Shown here one piece after another: positions 25,876 to 34,560 of a stretch of DNA of 64,000 bases. The position numbers were made by a program, and so were the translations under genes. How positions within the stretch are numbered: position 1 is the stretch's first letter; each line of letters opens with the position of its first letter. The DNA is taken from contig CAWJDQ010000013.1 of the NCBI GenBank assembly GCA_963841695.1, forward strand, positions 310,001 to 374,000, read 5' to 3'. A model generated the notes under the pieces. The model was not told the DNA's origin. It searched no databases and saw nothing but the letters and a program-made list of their open reading frames with translations. This DNA is from RYN-230 sp963841695. Its GTDB lineage: Bacteria > Actinomycetota > Actinomycetes > Streptosporangiales > Streptosporangiaceae.

Positions 25876-27468
25876 TCAGCGCTCGTCGAGGTCGACGGTC
25901 CGGCCTAGCACGGCCCCGATGGTGGACAGGATGTCGTCGAGCACCACCGCGGGGATGGCCGAGTCCACCGACAGCACGATCAGGGCGTGCCCGCCCCGGG
26001 CGTCCCGGCATACCTGCATGCCGGCGATGTTGATGCCCTCGCTGCCCAGGATCTGGCCCACGGTGCCCACCACGCCCGGCCGGTCGGTGTACGTGAGGAA
26101 CACCATGTGCTCGGCGGGCGCGATCTCCATCTCGAAGCCGTTGACCTCGACCAGCTTTTCCTGCTGGCGCCGCCCGCTGAGCGTGCCGGAGGCCGAGACG
26201 ACCTGCCCGTCAGGCATGATGCCGCGCAGCGTGACCAGGTTCCGCCAGTCCGGGCTGTCCGCCTCGGTGACCAGGCTGACCTCCACGCCGCGGTCGCTGG
26301 CCAGCAGCGGCGCATTCACGTAGGTCACCGGGTCCTCGACCACGCCGGCGAACACGCCCTTGAGCGCGGCCAGCTGGAGTACCCGGACGTCATGGGCCGC
26401 GATGTCGCCCCGCACCTCCACGTCGACCCGGGCGGCCATCCCGCCGGCCAGGGCGGTGAAGATGCGGCCCAGCTTCTCGGCCAGCGGCAGGGCCGGCTGG
26501 ACGTCCTCATCGACCGCGCCGCCCTGGACGTTCACCGCGTCCGGGACGAACTCACCGGCCAGGGCCAGCCGGACGGACCTGGCGACCTGGGTGCCCGCCT
26601 TCTCCTGTGCCTCCGCCGTGCTCGCGCCGAGATGCGGCGTCCCCACCACCGTGGGGAGATCCAGGAGCGGGTTGCCGTCCGCGGGCTCGGTGGTGAACAC
26701 GTCGATGGCCGCCCCGGCGACCCGCCCTTCGCGCAGGGCCAGCGCCAGGGCGTGCTCGTCCACGATCCCGCCGCGGGCCGCGTTCACGATCCGCACGCCC
26801 GGCTTGACCAGGTGCAGTTCCTTGTCCCCGAGGAGGCCGAGCGTCTCGGCGTTCTTGGGGAGGTGGACGGTGATGAAGTCAGCCTCGCTCAGCAGCTCGT
26901 CCAGGCTGGCCAGCCGCACGCCGAGCTGGGCCGCCCGGGCCGGCGGCACGTAGGGATCGTAGGCGATGACCCGCATGCCGAACGCGCTGAGCCGGGCGGC
27001 CACCAGCACGCCGATGCGGCCCAGCCCGAGGATGCCGGCCACCTTGCCGTCGAGCTCGACGCCGGTGAAGGCGGTCCGCTTCCACTCGCCGGCCCGCAGC
27101 GAGGCGGCCGCCTGCGGCAGGTTCCGGGCCACGGCCAGGAGCAGGCCGACCGCGTGCTCGGCGGCGCTCACGATGTTGGACATGGGCGCGTTCACCACCA
27201 TCACGCCCGCCCGGGTCGCCGCGGCCACGTCCACGTTGTCCAGGCCCACCCCGGCGCGCGCGACCACCCGGAGCCGGGGCGCATGGGCCAGCGCCTCCGC
27301 GTCGATCTTGGTGGCGCTGCGCACGATGACCGCGTCCGCGCCGGCGAGGGCAGCGAGCAGCGCGACGCGATCGCACCCGTCCACGTGCCGCACCTCGAAG
27401 TCGGCTTCCAGCTGCGCGACGGCGGCCGGCGAAAGTTCCTCGGCAATGAGGACGATGGGTGCAGGCAC
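25876..27468 (-). CDS. serA: D-3-phosphoglycerate dehydrogenase
   Basis: 530 codons, the long (type I) form. Substrate domain at the N-terminus; NAD motif ILGLGRIGVLVAAR near 148; catalytic Arg in VNAARGGIVDE, Glu in the following helix, and His in GTPHLGASTAEAQ. An intervening ASB domain follows (about 320-450), and a C-terminal ACT domain (MVFLTYTDRPGVVGTVGQIL...) binds serine for feedback control. First step of serine synthesis. Separate transcript downstream of ilvC. Confidence 0.95.
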   Translation of the reverse strand: MPAPIVLIAEELSPAAVAQLEADFEVRHVDGCDRVALLAALAGADAVIVRSATKIDAEALAHAPRLRVVARAGVGLDNVDVAAATRAGVMVVNAPMSNIVSAAEHAVGLLLAVARNLPQAAASLRAGEWKRTAFTGVELDGKVAGILGLGRIGVLVAARLSAFGMRVIAYDPYVPPARAAQLGVRLASLDELLSEADFITVHLPKNAETLGLLGDKELHLVKPGVRIVNAARGGIVDEHALALALREGRVAGAAIDVFTTEPADGNPLLDLPTVVGTPHLGASTAEAQEKAGTQVARSVRLALAGEFVPDAVNVQGGAVDEDVQPALPLAEKLGRIFTALAGGMAARVDVEVRGDIAAHDVRVLQLAALKGVFAGVVEDPVTYVNAPLLASDRGVEVSLVTEADSPDWRNLVTLRGIMPDGQVVSASGTLSGRRQQEKLVEVNGFEMEIAPAEHMVFLTYTDRPGVVGTVGQILGSEGINIAGMQVCRDARGGHALIVLSVDSAIPAVVLDDILSTIGAVLGRTVDLDER

Positions 27469-27632
27469 GGCGTTGGCCCCTCACGACGGACAGCGAAAGC
27501 CTAGTGTAGCCGAGCTTGTGAAAGCATTCACGAGGGATGCGGATCCGTCAGCCGTACGGCCGTGCGCCCTGCGTTCCGGAAGTGCCTGGCGGAGCGGCCG
27601 CCAGGGCAGCGCCGGCGCAGCCGGGCGCGGCC

Positions 27633-27664
27633 GGTGTGGCGCCAGCCAGGGCTGGCGCCACACC
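27633..27664 (-). terminator. ilvC terminator
   Basis: GGTGTGGCGCCAGCC (27633-27647) is perfectly complementary to 27650-27664. It lies 41 bp after the ilvC stop. Confidence 0.7.
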
Positions 27665-27704
27665 GTTACGCCCGGCTCAGCAGCACCGGCTCAGCAGCAC
27701 CGGA

Positions 27705-28718
27705 TCAGGAGCCGTCGGCCTCACCCGAGGAGTCCAGCCAGCTCATCAGCGGCCGCAACTGGGCGCCGACCTGCTCGATCTGGTCCGCCCGGGACGCCTC
27801 ACGCCGCTTGAGGAAGTTCGGCCGGCCAGCGTCGAATTCCTCGATCAGCTCCCGGGTGAAGGTGCCGTCCTGCACCTCGGCGAGGATTCGTCGCATCTCC
27901 TCCCGGCTCCGCTCGTCCACCAGCCGCGGTCCGCGGGTGTAGCCGCCGAACTCGGCAGTGTCCGACACCGACCAGTACATCTTGGAGATGCCGCCCTCGT
28001 ACATCAGGTCCACGATCAGCTTCATCTCGTGCAGGCACTCGAAGTAGGCGATCTCGGGCTGGTAGCCCGCCTCGACCAGCGTGTCGAAGCCGGCCTTGAT
28101 GAGCTCGGAGACACCTCCGCAGAGCACGGCCTGCTCACCGAACAAGTCGGTCTCGGTCTCCTCCTTGAAGGTGGTGACCAGCGCGCCCGCCCGGGTGCCG
28201 CCGATGGCCTTCGCGTAGGAGAGCGTGAGCGGCCAGGCGTTCCCGGTGGCGTCCTGCTCCACCGCGACCAGCACCGGCACGCCGCGTCCCTCGGAGAACT
28301 GGCGGCGGACCAGGTGGCCCGGCGCCTTCGGGGCCACCATGCACACGTCCACCCCGGGCTGCGGGCGGATGAGCTGGTAGCGGATGTTCAGCCCGTGCGC
28401 GAAGAAGAGCGCGTCGCCGTCCACCAGGCTCGGCTCAATGGCCTCGGCGTACAGTGCCCGCTGGAGGTGGTCCGGCACCAGCACCATGACCAGGTCGGCC
28501 TCTTCGCAGGCCTCGCGCGGAGTAGTGACCCGCAAGCCCTCACTGGCCGCGCTCTCGCGGCTGCGCGAGCCCTCCGGGAGCCCAACCCGGACGTTGACCC
28601 CGGAGTCACGCAGCGACAGCGCGTGGGCGTGTCCCTGGCTGCCGTACCCGAGGACGGCGACGTGCCGGCCCTGGATGATGCTGAGGTCGGCGCCGTCGTC
28701 ATAGAAGATGTCTGCCAT
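27705..28718 (-). CDS. ilvC: Ketol-acid reductoisomerase (NADP+)
   Basis: 337 codons, class I (short) KARI. NADPH motif GYGSQGHAHALSLRDSG near residues 24-40, then MVAPKAPGHLVRRQF and EEVETDLFGEQ-type metal ligands (KEETETDLFGEQAVLCGG), ECLHEMKLIVDLMYEGG and YWSVSDTAEFGGYTRGPR. It isomerises and reduces acetolactate or acetohydroxybutyrate. It is 59 bp downstream of ilvN, the third gene of ilvBNC. Confidence 0.95.
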   Translation of the reverse strand: MADIFYDDGADLSIIQGRHVAVLGYGSQGHAHALSLRDSGVNVRVGLPEGSRSRESAASEGLRVTTPREACEEADLVMVLVPDHLQRALYAEAIEPSLVDGDALFFAHGLNIRYQLIRPQPGVDVCMVAPKAPGHLVRRQFSEGRGVPVLVAVEQDATGNAWPLTLSYAKAIGGTRAGALVTTFKEETETDLFGEQAVLCGGVSELIKAGFDTLVEAGYQPEIAYFECLHEMKLIVDLMYEGGISKMYWSVSDTAEFGGYTRGPRLVDERSREEMRRILAEVQDGTFTRELIEEFDAGRPNFLKRREASRADQIEQVGAQLRPLMSWLDSSGEADGS

Positions 28719-28777
28719 TGTCTGCCTTTCGCTTACCGCTTGCTCATCTCACCACTGGCCGCCGGTACCGGCCGGGG

Positions 28778-29371
28778 TCACGGTGCCGCGCCTGCCCCGC
28801 TGCGTTCGGCCACCCGGTCCACGGGACGCAGCGCCCGGTCCGTGATGGACCGGCCACCGCGGCCGAGGGCCACCATGCCGGACTGGACCAGTTCCTTGAT
28901 ACCGAACGGCTCGAGCACCCTGATCAGGGCGTCCAGCTTGTCGCGGTTGCCGGTGGCCTCGACCGTGACCGCGTCCTGGGCCACGTCGACCACCTTGGCA
29001 CGGAACAGCGTCACGGTCTCCAGCACTCGCGACCTGCTCTCCAGATCGGCCCGCACCTTGATCAGCAGCAACTCGCGCTGGACCGAGGCGGTGGGCTCGA
29101 GCTCCACGATCTTGAGCACGTTGATCAGCTTGTTGAGCTGCTTGGTCACCTGCTCCAGCGGGTGATCCGCACAGTCCACCACGATCGTCATCCGGGAGAT
29201 CTCCGGGTGCTCGGTGGGCCCGACCGCGAGCGAGTCGATGTTGAACCCGCGGCGGGAGAACAAGCCCGCGATCCGCACGAGCACGCCCGGCTTGTTCTCC
29301 ACCAGCACGGAGAGCGTGTGCCTGTTCATCGTCGGCTCCTGATCACGGAGGCGGGCCAGCCCCTGGCTCAT
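28778..29371 (-). CDS. ilvN: Acetolactate synthase small (regulatory) subunit
   Basis: 197 codons from ATG 29371. N-terminal ACT domain (RHTLSVLVENKPGVLVRIAG, FSRRGFNIDSLAVGPTE) and the C-terminal activation domain (DLESRSRVLETVTLFRAKVV, LIRVLEPFGIKELVQSG). It activates IlvB and gives valine feedback. Its ATG overlaps the ilvB stop by 4 bp (ATGA). The start adds about 14 residues before MNRHTLSV (ATG 29329), so 29329 is an equally good start. Confidence 0.95.
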   Translation of the reverse strand: MSQGLARLRDQEPTMNRHTLSVLVENKPGVLVRIAGLFSRRGFNIDSLAVGPTEHPEISRMTIVVDCADHPLEQVTKQLNKLINVLKIVELEPTASVQRELLLIKVRADLESRSRVLETVTLFRAKVVDVAQDAVTVEATGNRDKLDALIRVLEPFGIKELVQSGMVALGRGGRSITDRALRPVDRVAERSGAGAAP

Positions 29372-31443
29372 TCGGTCACATCCCAGTCCGGCGCCATGTT
29401 CCGCGCCACGATGATGTCGTCATTGCTGGTGCCCGCCGCGACCATGGGCCAGACCATGGCGTCACGGTGCACGACGAAGTCGACCACCACGGGGCGGTCG
29501 TTGATCTTCATGGCCTGCTCGATCACCGCGTCCACGCTGCCGGCGTCCTCACAGCGCAGGCCCACGCACCCGTAGGCCTCGGCGAGCTTGACGAAGTCGG
29601 GAATGCGGGTCCCGCTCCCCGCGGGCGCCGGGTCGTGCCGGGGCGCGGCGGCTCCCTCGGCCCCGGCCGGCTTCGCCTCGATGCTGTGCGCGCGGCGGTC
29701 GAGGTCGGTGTTGGAGTACCGCTCGTTGTAGAAGAGCGTCTGCCACTGGCGGACCATGCCGAGGTTGCCGTTGTTGATAATGGCGATCTTGACCGGGATG
29801 CCCTCCACCGCGCAGGTGGCCAGCTCCTGGTTGGTCATCTGGAAACACCCGTCGCCGTCGATCGCCCACACGCACGCGGCCTGGTCGCCCACCTTGGCGC
29901 CCATCGCGGCAGGCACCGCATAGCCCATGGTGCCGGCCCCGCCAGAGTTCAGCCAGTGCCCGGGCCGCTCGTGGCTGATGAACTGGGCGGCCCACATCTG
30001 GTGCTGGCCCACGCCGGCCACGTAGATCGCATCCGGGCCGGCGATCTTCCCGATCCGCTCGATCACGTACTGCGGGGCCACGGACCCGTCCGCGGGCTGG
30101 TCGTATCCGAGCGGATAGGTGCTGCGCCAGGCGTCGAGCTGGGACCACCAGGCAGTCAGGTCGGGACGGTGGCCGGCCTCGAACTCCGCCGCCACCGAGG
30201 CGATCAGCTCGGTGATCACCTCACGGCAGTCCCCCACGATGGGCACGTCCGCCCGCCGGTTCTTGGAGATCTCCGCGGGGTCGATGTCGGCGTGCACCAC
30301 CGCCGCCCCGGGCGCGAAGCTGTCCAGCTTGCCGGTAACCCGGTCATCGAACCGCGCGCCGAGGGTGATGAGCAGGTCCGACTTCTGCAGTGCGCCCACG
30401 GCGGCGACGGTGCCGTGCATGCCGGGCATGCCCAGGTTCTGCGGGTGACTGCCCGGGAACCCGCCCCGGGCCATCAGCGTGGTGACGACCGGGATGCCGG
30501 TCAGCTCGGCCAGCTCGAGCAGCTCCTGGCTGGCGCCCGCCTTGAGCACGCCGCCGCCCACGTACAGCACCGGGCGGCTGGCCCCGGCGATCAGCCGGGC
30601 CGCCTCCCGGACCTGCCGGGAATGCGGCCGGGTCACCGGGTGGTAACCGGGCAGGTCGAAGGTGGGCGGCCAGCGGAACTCGGTCTCCGCCTGGAGCGCG
30701 TCCTTGGCCACGTCGACCAGGACCGGGCCAGGCCGGCCGGTGGAAGCCACGTGGAACGCCTCGGCCACCGTGCGCGCGATGTCGTCAGCGTTGGTGACCA
30801 GGAAGTTGTGCTTGGTGACCGGCAGCGTGATGCCGGAGATGTCGGCTTCCTGGAAGCCGTCGGTGCCGATCAGGCTGGACGGCACCTGGCCGGTGATGGC
30901 GACCACCGGCACCGAGTCCATGTAGGCGTCGGCGAGCGGGGTGACCAGGTTGGTCGCCCCGGGCCCCGAGGTAGCCATGCACACCCCTGGCCGTCCCGTG
31001 ACCTGCGCATACCCGGTGGCCGCGTGCCCGGCACCCTGCTCGTGGCGGACCAGGATGTGCCGGACCGAGGGCGAGTCGAAGAGCGGGTCGTACAGCGGCA
31101 GGATGGCGCCGCCCGGGATACCGAACACGACGTCCACGCCCAGCCGCTCCAGGGCCCTGACCAGGGCCGAGGCCCCTGTCATCCGGGTGCCGGCCGCGGC
31201 TGCGGGCTCGCTGCGCGGCGCAGGGTCCGCGCGGCGGGCCGCGTCCTGGCGCGGGCCCGGGTCACTGCGGGGTCGCTCGCCGGGCGCCGCGGCGGGCCCC
31301 GCCGGAGCCGGGCCGGGGTGAGAGTCCGCCGCTTCGCGTGACGCGGCGCGGGCGGCTAGGTCGCGCGGAGTGGGGCCGGGGCCCTTCCGCGCCGTGCCTG
31401 CCAGTCCGGGGCCTGGGGGGGCCGCGGTCGTCTGGTCGGTCAT
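29368..31443 (-). CDS. ilvB: Acetolactate synthase large (catalytic) subunit
   Basis: 691 codons from ATG 31443. Thiamine-diphosphate enzyme: catalytic Glu in VRHEQGAGHAATGYA, central FAD domain (GITLPVTKHNFLV... TLGARFDDRVTGKL) and C-terminal ThDP motif AIDGDGCFQMTNQELATC. It joins two pyruvates, or pyruvate and 2-oxobutyrate. Odd points: an N-terminal Pro/Ala/Arg-rich extension of about 85 residues before the conserved GASALVRALERLGVD, and a Gly/Ala/Pro insertion (KPAGAEGAAAPRHDPAPAGS) near residue 605. Preceded by a leader peptide and attenuator. Confidence 0.95.
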   Translation of the reverse strand: MTDQTTAAPPGPGLAGTARKGPGPTPRDLAARAASREAADSHPGPAPAGPAAAPGERPRSDPGPRQDAARRADPAPRSEPAAAAGTRMTGASALVRALERLGVDVVFGIPGGAILPLYDPLFDSPSVRHILVRHEQGAGHAATGYAQVTGRPGVCMATSGPGATNLVTPLADAYMDSVPVVAITGQVPSSLIGTDGFQEADISGITLPVTKHNFLVTNADDIARTVAEAFHVASTGRPGPVLVDVAKDALQAETEFRWPPTFDLPGYHPVTRPHSRQVREAARLIAGASRPVLYVGGGVLKAGASQELLELAELTGIPVVTTLMARGGFPGSHPQNLGMPGMHGTVAAVGALQKSDLLITLGARFDDRVTGKLDSFAPGAAVVHADIDPAEISKNRRADVPIVGDCREVITELIASVAAEFEAGHRPDLTAWWSQLDAWRSTYPLGYDQPADGSVAPQYVIERIGKIAGPDAIYVAGVGQHQMWAAQFISHERPGHWLNSGGAGTMGYAVPAAMGAKVGDQAACVWAIDGDGCFQMTNQELATCAVEGIPVKIAIINNGNLGMVRQWQTLFYNERYSNTDLDRRAHSIEAKPAGAEGAAAPRHDPAPAGSGTRIPDFVKLAEAYGCVGLRCEDAGSVDAVIEQAMKINDRPVVVDFVVHRDAMVWPMVAAGTSNDDIIVARNMAPDWDVTE

Positions 31444-31483
31444 CGCAAGCTTCCTCGTCTGCGGTCGGTAGCTGGTGGGCAAC

Positions 31484-31506
31484 AAAAAACCCTCGGCGCC
31501 TGAGGG
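31484..31506 (-). terminator. Attenuator terminator upstream of ilvB
   Basis: On the minus strand CCCTC-aggcgcc-GAGGG is followed by TTTTTT, 40 bp before the ilvB start. A competing longer stem, GCGCGCAAG with CTTGCGCGC (31520-31560), lies just upstream and overlaps the end of the leader peptide. Confidence 0.75.
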
Positions 31507-31540
31507 CGGACGAGGGTAGCGCGCAAGTAGCTGGACTAAG

Positions 31541-31588
31541 TCAGCTGCTTGCGCGCCTGCTGAGTACGAGCACGGGGTAACCGGACAC
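31541..31588 (-). CDS. ilvB leader peptide (Val/Leu)
   Basis: A 15-codon frame, GTG 31588 to TGA 31541, reading MSGYPVLVLSRRASS; GTG 31573 gives a 10-residue form. Val-Leu-Val-Leu codons sit just before Arg-Arg, the place where branched-chain codons stand in actinobacterial ilvB leaders. Its stop lies in the arm of the GCGCGCAAG stem, so ribosome position can choose between that stem and the terminator. Confidence 0.65.
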   Translation of the reverse strand: MSGYPVLVLSRRASS

Positions 31589-31642
31589 GGGTATCACTCT
31601 GGCCCAGTCCCGGGCCGCCGTCAAATTGACCGCCGCTCCGTC

Positions 31643-32548
31643 TCAGCTGGCGAGATGGGAAGCAGGTGAGATGGCGTCCCGGAACGGGACCTCGGGGCCG
31701 GCCGGGCCATGCTCCCCGGCTGCCCCGGGCCCAGCCGCGGGCTCCCCGGCCCGGCCCTGGGCACCGTCCGCGGCCGGGACGCTGGCGGGCGGCACCGGCC
31801 CGGCCAGCAACGGCCCGAGGCCGAGCGCGCAGCCCATGGCGGCCAGCAGATCCCGCTGCTCGGCTCGTTCGATCCCGTCCGCGACGACCTGGATGCCCAG
31901 GTCCCTGCTCACCCGGACCAGCGCCTTGATCAGGGTCTCGGCCGCGGCGTCCACGCCCAGACCCGCCACCAGGGCCGGTCCGATCCTGACCAGATCCACG
32001 GGATGATGGCTGAGCCGGGCCAGCGAGCCATAGCCAGCCGCAGAGATATCCACGGCGAGCCGGACCTCGCGCTCACGCAGCTCACCGAGCCCGCGCAGGA
32101 CGGCGTCGCCCCCCTCAGCCAGGACCTCGGGCGCGACCTCCAGGATGAGGGCGGCCGGGGCGAGCCCGCTGCCCGCCAGCGCATCCAGCACGGAGTCGCT
32201 GAACGGCGCCGTCGCCTGAGTGGCCGGGCTGCGCAGCCACAGGCTGGCCTGCCAGCCGTCCCGCCACCAGGCGGCCGCCCGGGCGCAGGACTCGCGCAGC
32301 AACCAGTCGCCCAGCTCGCCAGTCATCCGGGCGGTCTCGGCCGCCGCGAGGAACTCCTGATGCGGCACGTCCACCCCGTCCCAGCGCCAGCGGGGCACCG
32401 CTTCCGCGCCAATGACCCAGGAGCGGGCCAGGTCGGCCAGGGGCCGGTAGGCCAGCTCCAGCCGTCCGCCGCCGGACTGGTCCTCGCTGACCTGGCTTTC
32501 CCCGGGCCCGGCTGCTCCCGGCTGAGCGGCGCTGGGCCCCGCCGGCAC
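31643..32548 (-). CDS. Degenerate EAL-domain protein (detached C-terminal half)
   Basis: 301 codons. The EAL fold is recognisable (LELAYRPLADLARSWVIGAE, ILEVAPEVL, VDLVRIGPALVAGLGVDA, IQVVADGIERAEQRDLL), but catalytic residues are changed: EAL reads EAV, DDFGTGYSS reads DISAAGYGS, and the Lys-Ile-Asp loop reads VRIGPA. It should not hydrolyse c-di-GMP and may bind it or nothing. The upstream GGDEF gene ends in an in-frame TGA after which the frame continues, then shifts into this one, so both were once a single GGDEF-EAL protein. The start codon here is uncertain. Confidence 0.65.
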   Translation of the reverse strand: MPAGPSAAQPGAAGPGESQVSEDQSGGGRLELAYRPLADLARSWVIGAEAVPRWRWDGVDVPHQEFLAAAETARMTGELGDWLLRESCARAAAWWRDGWQASLWLRSPATQATAPFSDSVLDALAGSGLAPAALILEVAPEVLAEGGDAVLRGLGELREREVRLAVDISAAGYGSLARLSHHPVDLVRIGPALVAGLGVDAAAETLIKALVRVSRDLGIQVVADGIERAEQRDLLAAMGCALGLGPLLAGPVPPASVPAADGAQGRAGEPAAGPGAAGEHGPAGPEVPFRDAISPASHLAS

Positions 32549-32697
32549 CGGGCCCCACCGGCACCGGACCCGCCGGCACCGGGCCCGGCCGCACTGGGCT
32601 GGCTGTGGCTGAGCAGGTCCTCGCTGAGGGCCCGGCTCAGCTGAGCGGCGAGGCTCAGGCGGCGGCGGGCATCGGGGTGCGGGGACGCGGGGAAGAC

Positions 32698-34560
32698 TCA
32701 GCCGGCCCCGCCGGCCTCCTTGGCCCGGGAGACCGCGGTATCGGCGTTGCGCCAGACGTACCCGGCCGGGCTCCCGTCGCCGAGCGCGACGCCCACGCTG
32801 GCGGACAGGGTCATGCTGCGGTCGGCCGCCCGGAACGGCTCCGCCGCTATGCTGCCCAGGATGCGCTGGGCCAGTTCGATGATCTCCGCGGCGGACGAGG
32901 AGTCCTGGATCAGCACCGCGAACACGTCGCCGCCCCAGCGGGCCACCGTGCCGCGCGGCGGCACCACCGCGCGCAGCCGCCGTGCCACCTGGGCGAGGAC
33001 CAGGTCGCCCGCGCTGGGACCCACGGCGTCGTTCACGCTGGTGAAGGCGTCCAGGTCGACCAGGATGACCCCGGGCAGGCCGGGGGTACCCGGGTCCGGA
33101 CGGCCGAAGACCTCCCGGGCCCGCTCTTCCAGATAGGCGCGGTTGGGCAGCCCGGTCAGCCCGTCGTGGTACGTCAGGTGCGCGATCTGGCGGCGCAGCG
33201 CGATCTGGTCGCTGACGTCCCGGGAGGTGATCAGCAGCCGGTCCGGAGCGCCCTGGCTGCGGTGCCGGGAGAGGGTGGTCTCGACGTACCGCCAGGTCCC
33301 GTCGCTCGCCCGGACCCGGCAGGAGTACCGCACCGGCGGGGCTGACCCACTAGTCATGGGCCCACTAGTCATGGGCCCACCAGTCATGGGCCCACCAGTC
33401 ACGGGCTCACCGGTCACGGGCGCGCCCGCCACCGACGCCGCCTCCCGGACCGCACGCAGCCCGCCCAGCCGGTCCTCCGGGTGCACCAGGTCGGTCAGCA
33501 CCCGGCCTTCCAGGCCGGCCGGGGTGTAGCCGTAGTCGCGGACCGCGGGACTGGCGAAGCTGATCGCGCCGGCGTAGTCACACACCAGGACGACGTCGCT
33601 GATCCGGTCGGCCAGCTCGCGGAACTGCTGGCCCGACTCGTGCCAGAGCCTGGACCGGATGCTGTCCCGGTGCACCAGGATCAGCACCCGCGCGGTCAGC
33701 GCGAGCAGCGTGGTCCCGATGACCAGGCCCAGCACCGGCTCGGCCGCGGGGGCGCCCGCCAGTACCCAGCCCATCAGGGCCAGCGCGGCGGCCGCCGCGC
33801 TGAGCGCGGCCAGCGCGGTCGTGATATGGGTTCCGGCCCGGGTGAACTGGCCCGCATCCCCCGGGCCCGCCCGCCACGAGCCACCCAGCCAGGGGGCGCA
33901 GCCCAGCACGCAGAGCCCGGCGATCAGCAGCACCTGGGCGGCCACGCCGGGATGCCCGTTGGTGATCTTGGCCCCCACCGCGAGCGTGTCGCTCACGGTC
34001 ACCGCGAGCAGGGCCAGCACCGGTGCGGCCCCCCGCCGCCCGGCCGCCAGGGCCAGGGGGAGCACCCCGCCCAGCACGAGCAGGTCGGCGAGGGGGTGCA
34101 CAAGCTCGGCGGCGAACGTGCCCGGGTCATCCCCGGAGTGGGCGTACCGGGCACTGAGCACCGTGATCCAGGCCACGATGAACAGGCCGGACGCCACGAC
34201 GTACCCGTCCGCGCCGCGGGCCACCGCGGTGCCGAGCCGGGCCCGGTGCCGCTGGGCCAGCGGATGACGCGCCGCCTCGCGCCGCGACCCCAGGCTGACC
34301 AGCCCGGCCACGAGGGCGGGCAGCGCCAGCAGCCCGGGCAGATCGGGCACCGTGACCGGGAACGTGGCCCCGGCCGAGGTGCTGGCCAGCGCCTGCTGGC
34401 CGATGGCCCCGGCCCCCCAGAGCAGCGCGGTGAGCGCGAACACCCGGTACGCACGCTGGACAGAGCCGGTGTGCCGGTTGGCCCCGCGCCACAGGCTGAC
34501 GGCAGCCGCGGCAGCGGTCAGGGCCGCCACCGTGGTTGCTGCCTGTGCGGCCAGGCTCAT
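32698..34560 (-). CDS. Membrane PAS-GGDEF protein (diguanylate cyclase-like)
   Basis: 620 codons. About ten membrane helices span residues 1-290. A PAS domain follows at about 305-430 (FRELADRISDVVLVCDYAG, YGYTPAGLEGRVLTDLVHPE). Then a GGDEF domain from about 445 (LTYHDGLTGLPNRAYLEERA, VILVDLDAFTSVNDAVG). The active-site motif reads WGGDVF rather than GG(D/E)EF, so cyclase activity is doubtful. A loop in the PAS domain is made of a 15-bp repeat. The gene stops at TGA 32698-32700, and codons 3' of it (VFPASPHPDARRRLSLAAQL) are the usual link to an EAL domain. Confidence 0.8.
   Translation of the reverse strand: MSLAAQAATTVAALTAAAAAVSLWRGANRHTGSVQRAYRVFALTALLWGAGAIGQQALASTSAGATFPVTVPDLPGLLALPALVAGLVSLGSRREAARHPLAQRHRARLGTAVARGADGYVVASGLFIVAWITVLSARYAHSGDDPGTFAAELVHPLADLLVLGGVLPLALAAGRRGAAPVLALLAVTVSDTLAVGAKITNGHPGVAAQVLLIAGLCVLGCAPWLGGSWRAGPGDAGQFTRAGTHITTALAALSAAAAALALMGWVLAGAPAAEPVLGLVIGTTLLALTARVLILVHRDSIRSRLWHESGQQFRELADRISDVVLVCDYAGAISFASPAVRDYGYTPAGLEGRVLTDLVHPEDRLGGLRAVREAASVAGAPVTGEPVTGGPMTGGPMTSGPMTSGSAPPVRYSCRVRASDGTWRYVETTLSRHRSQGAPDRLLITSRDVSDQIALRRQIAHLTYHDGLTGLPNRAYLEERAREVFGRPDPGTPGLPGVILVDLDAFTSVNDAVGPSAGDLVLAQVARRLRAVVPPRGTVARWGGDVFAVLIQDSSSAAEIIELAQRILGSIAAEPFRAADRSMTLSASVGVALGDGSPAGYVWRNADTAVSRAKEAGGAG
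33346..33420 (-). repeat. Five 15-bp tandem repeats in the PAS domain
   Basis: Units CCCACTAGTCATGGG (twice), CCCACCAGTCATGGG, CCCACCAGTCACGGG and CTCACCGGTCACGGG, all in phase, encode Pro-(Met/Val)-Thr-Gly/Ser-x repeats. They extend a surface loop and can vary in number. Confidence 0.85.

Noticed and set aside
25987..27504. 505-codon plus-strand open frame
   Set aside because: Antisense to serA; no start site or motif.
27537..29165. 542-codon plus-strand open frame
   Set aside because: Antisense to ilvC and ilvN, whose family matches are unambiguous.
29467..31341. 624-codon plus-strand open frame
   Set aside because: Antisense to ilvB, same composition artefact.
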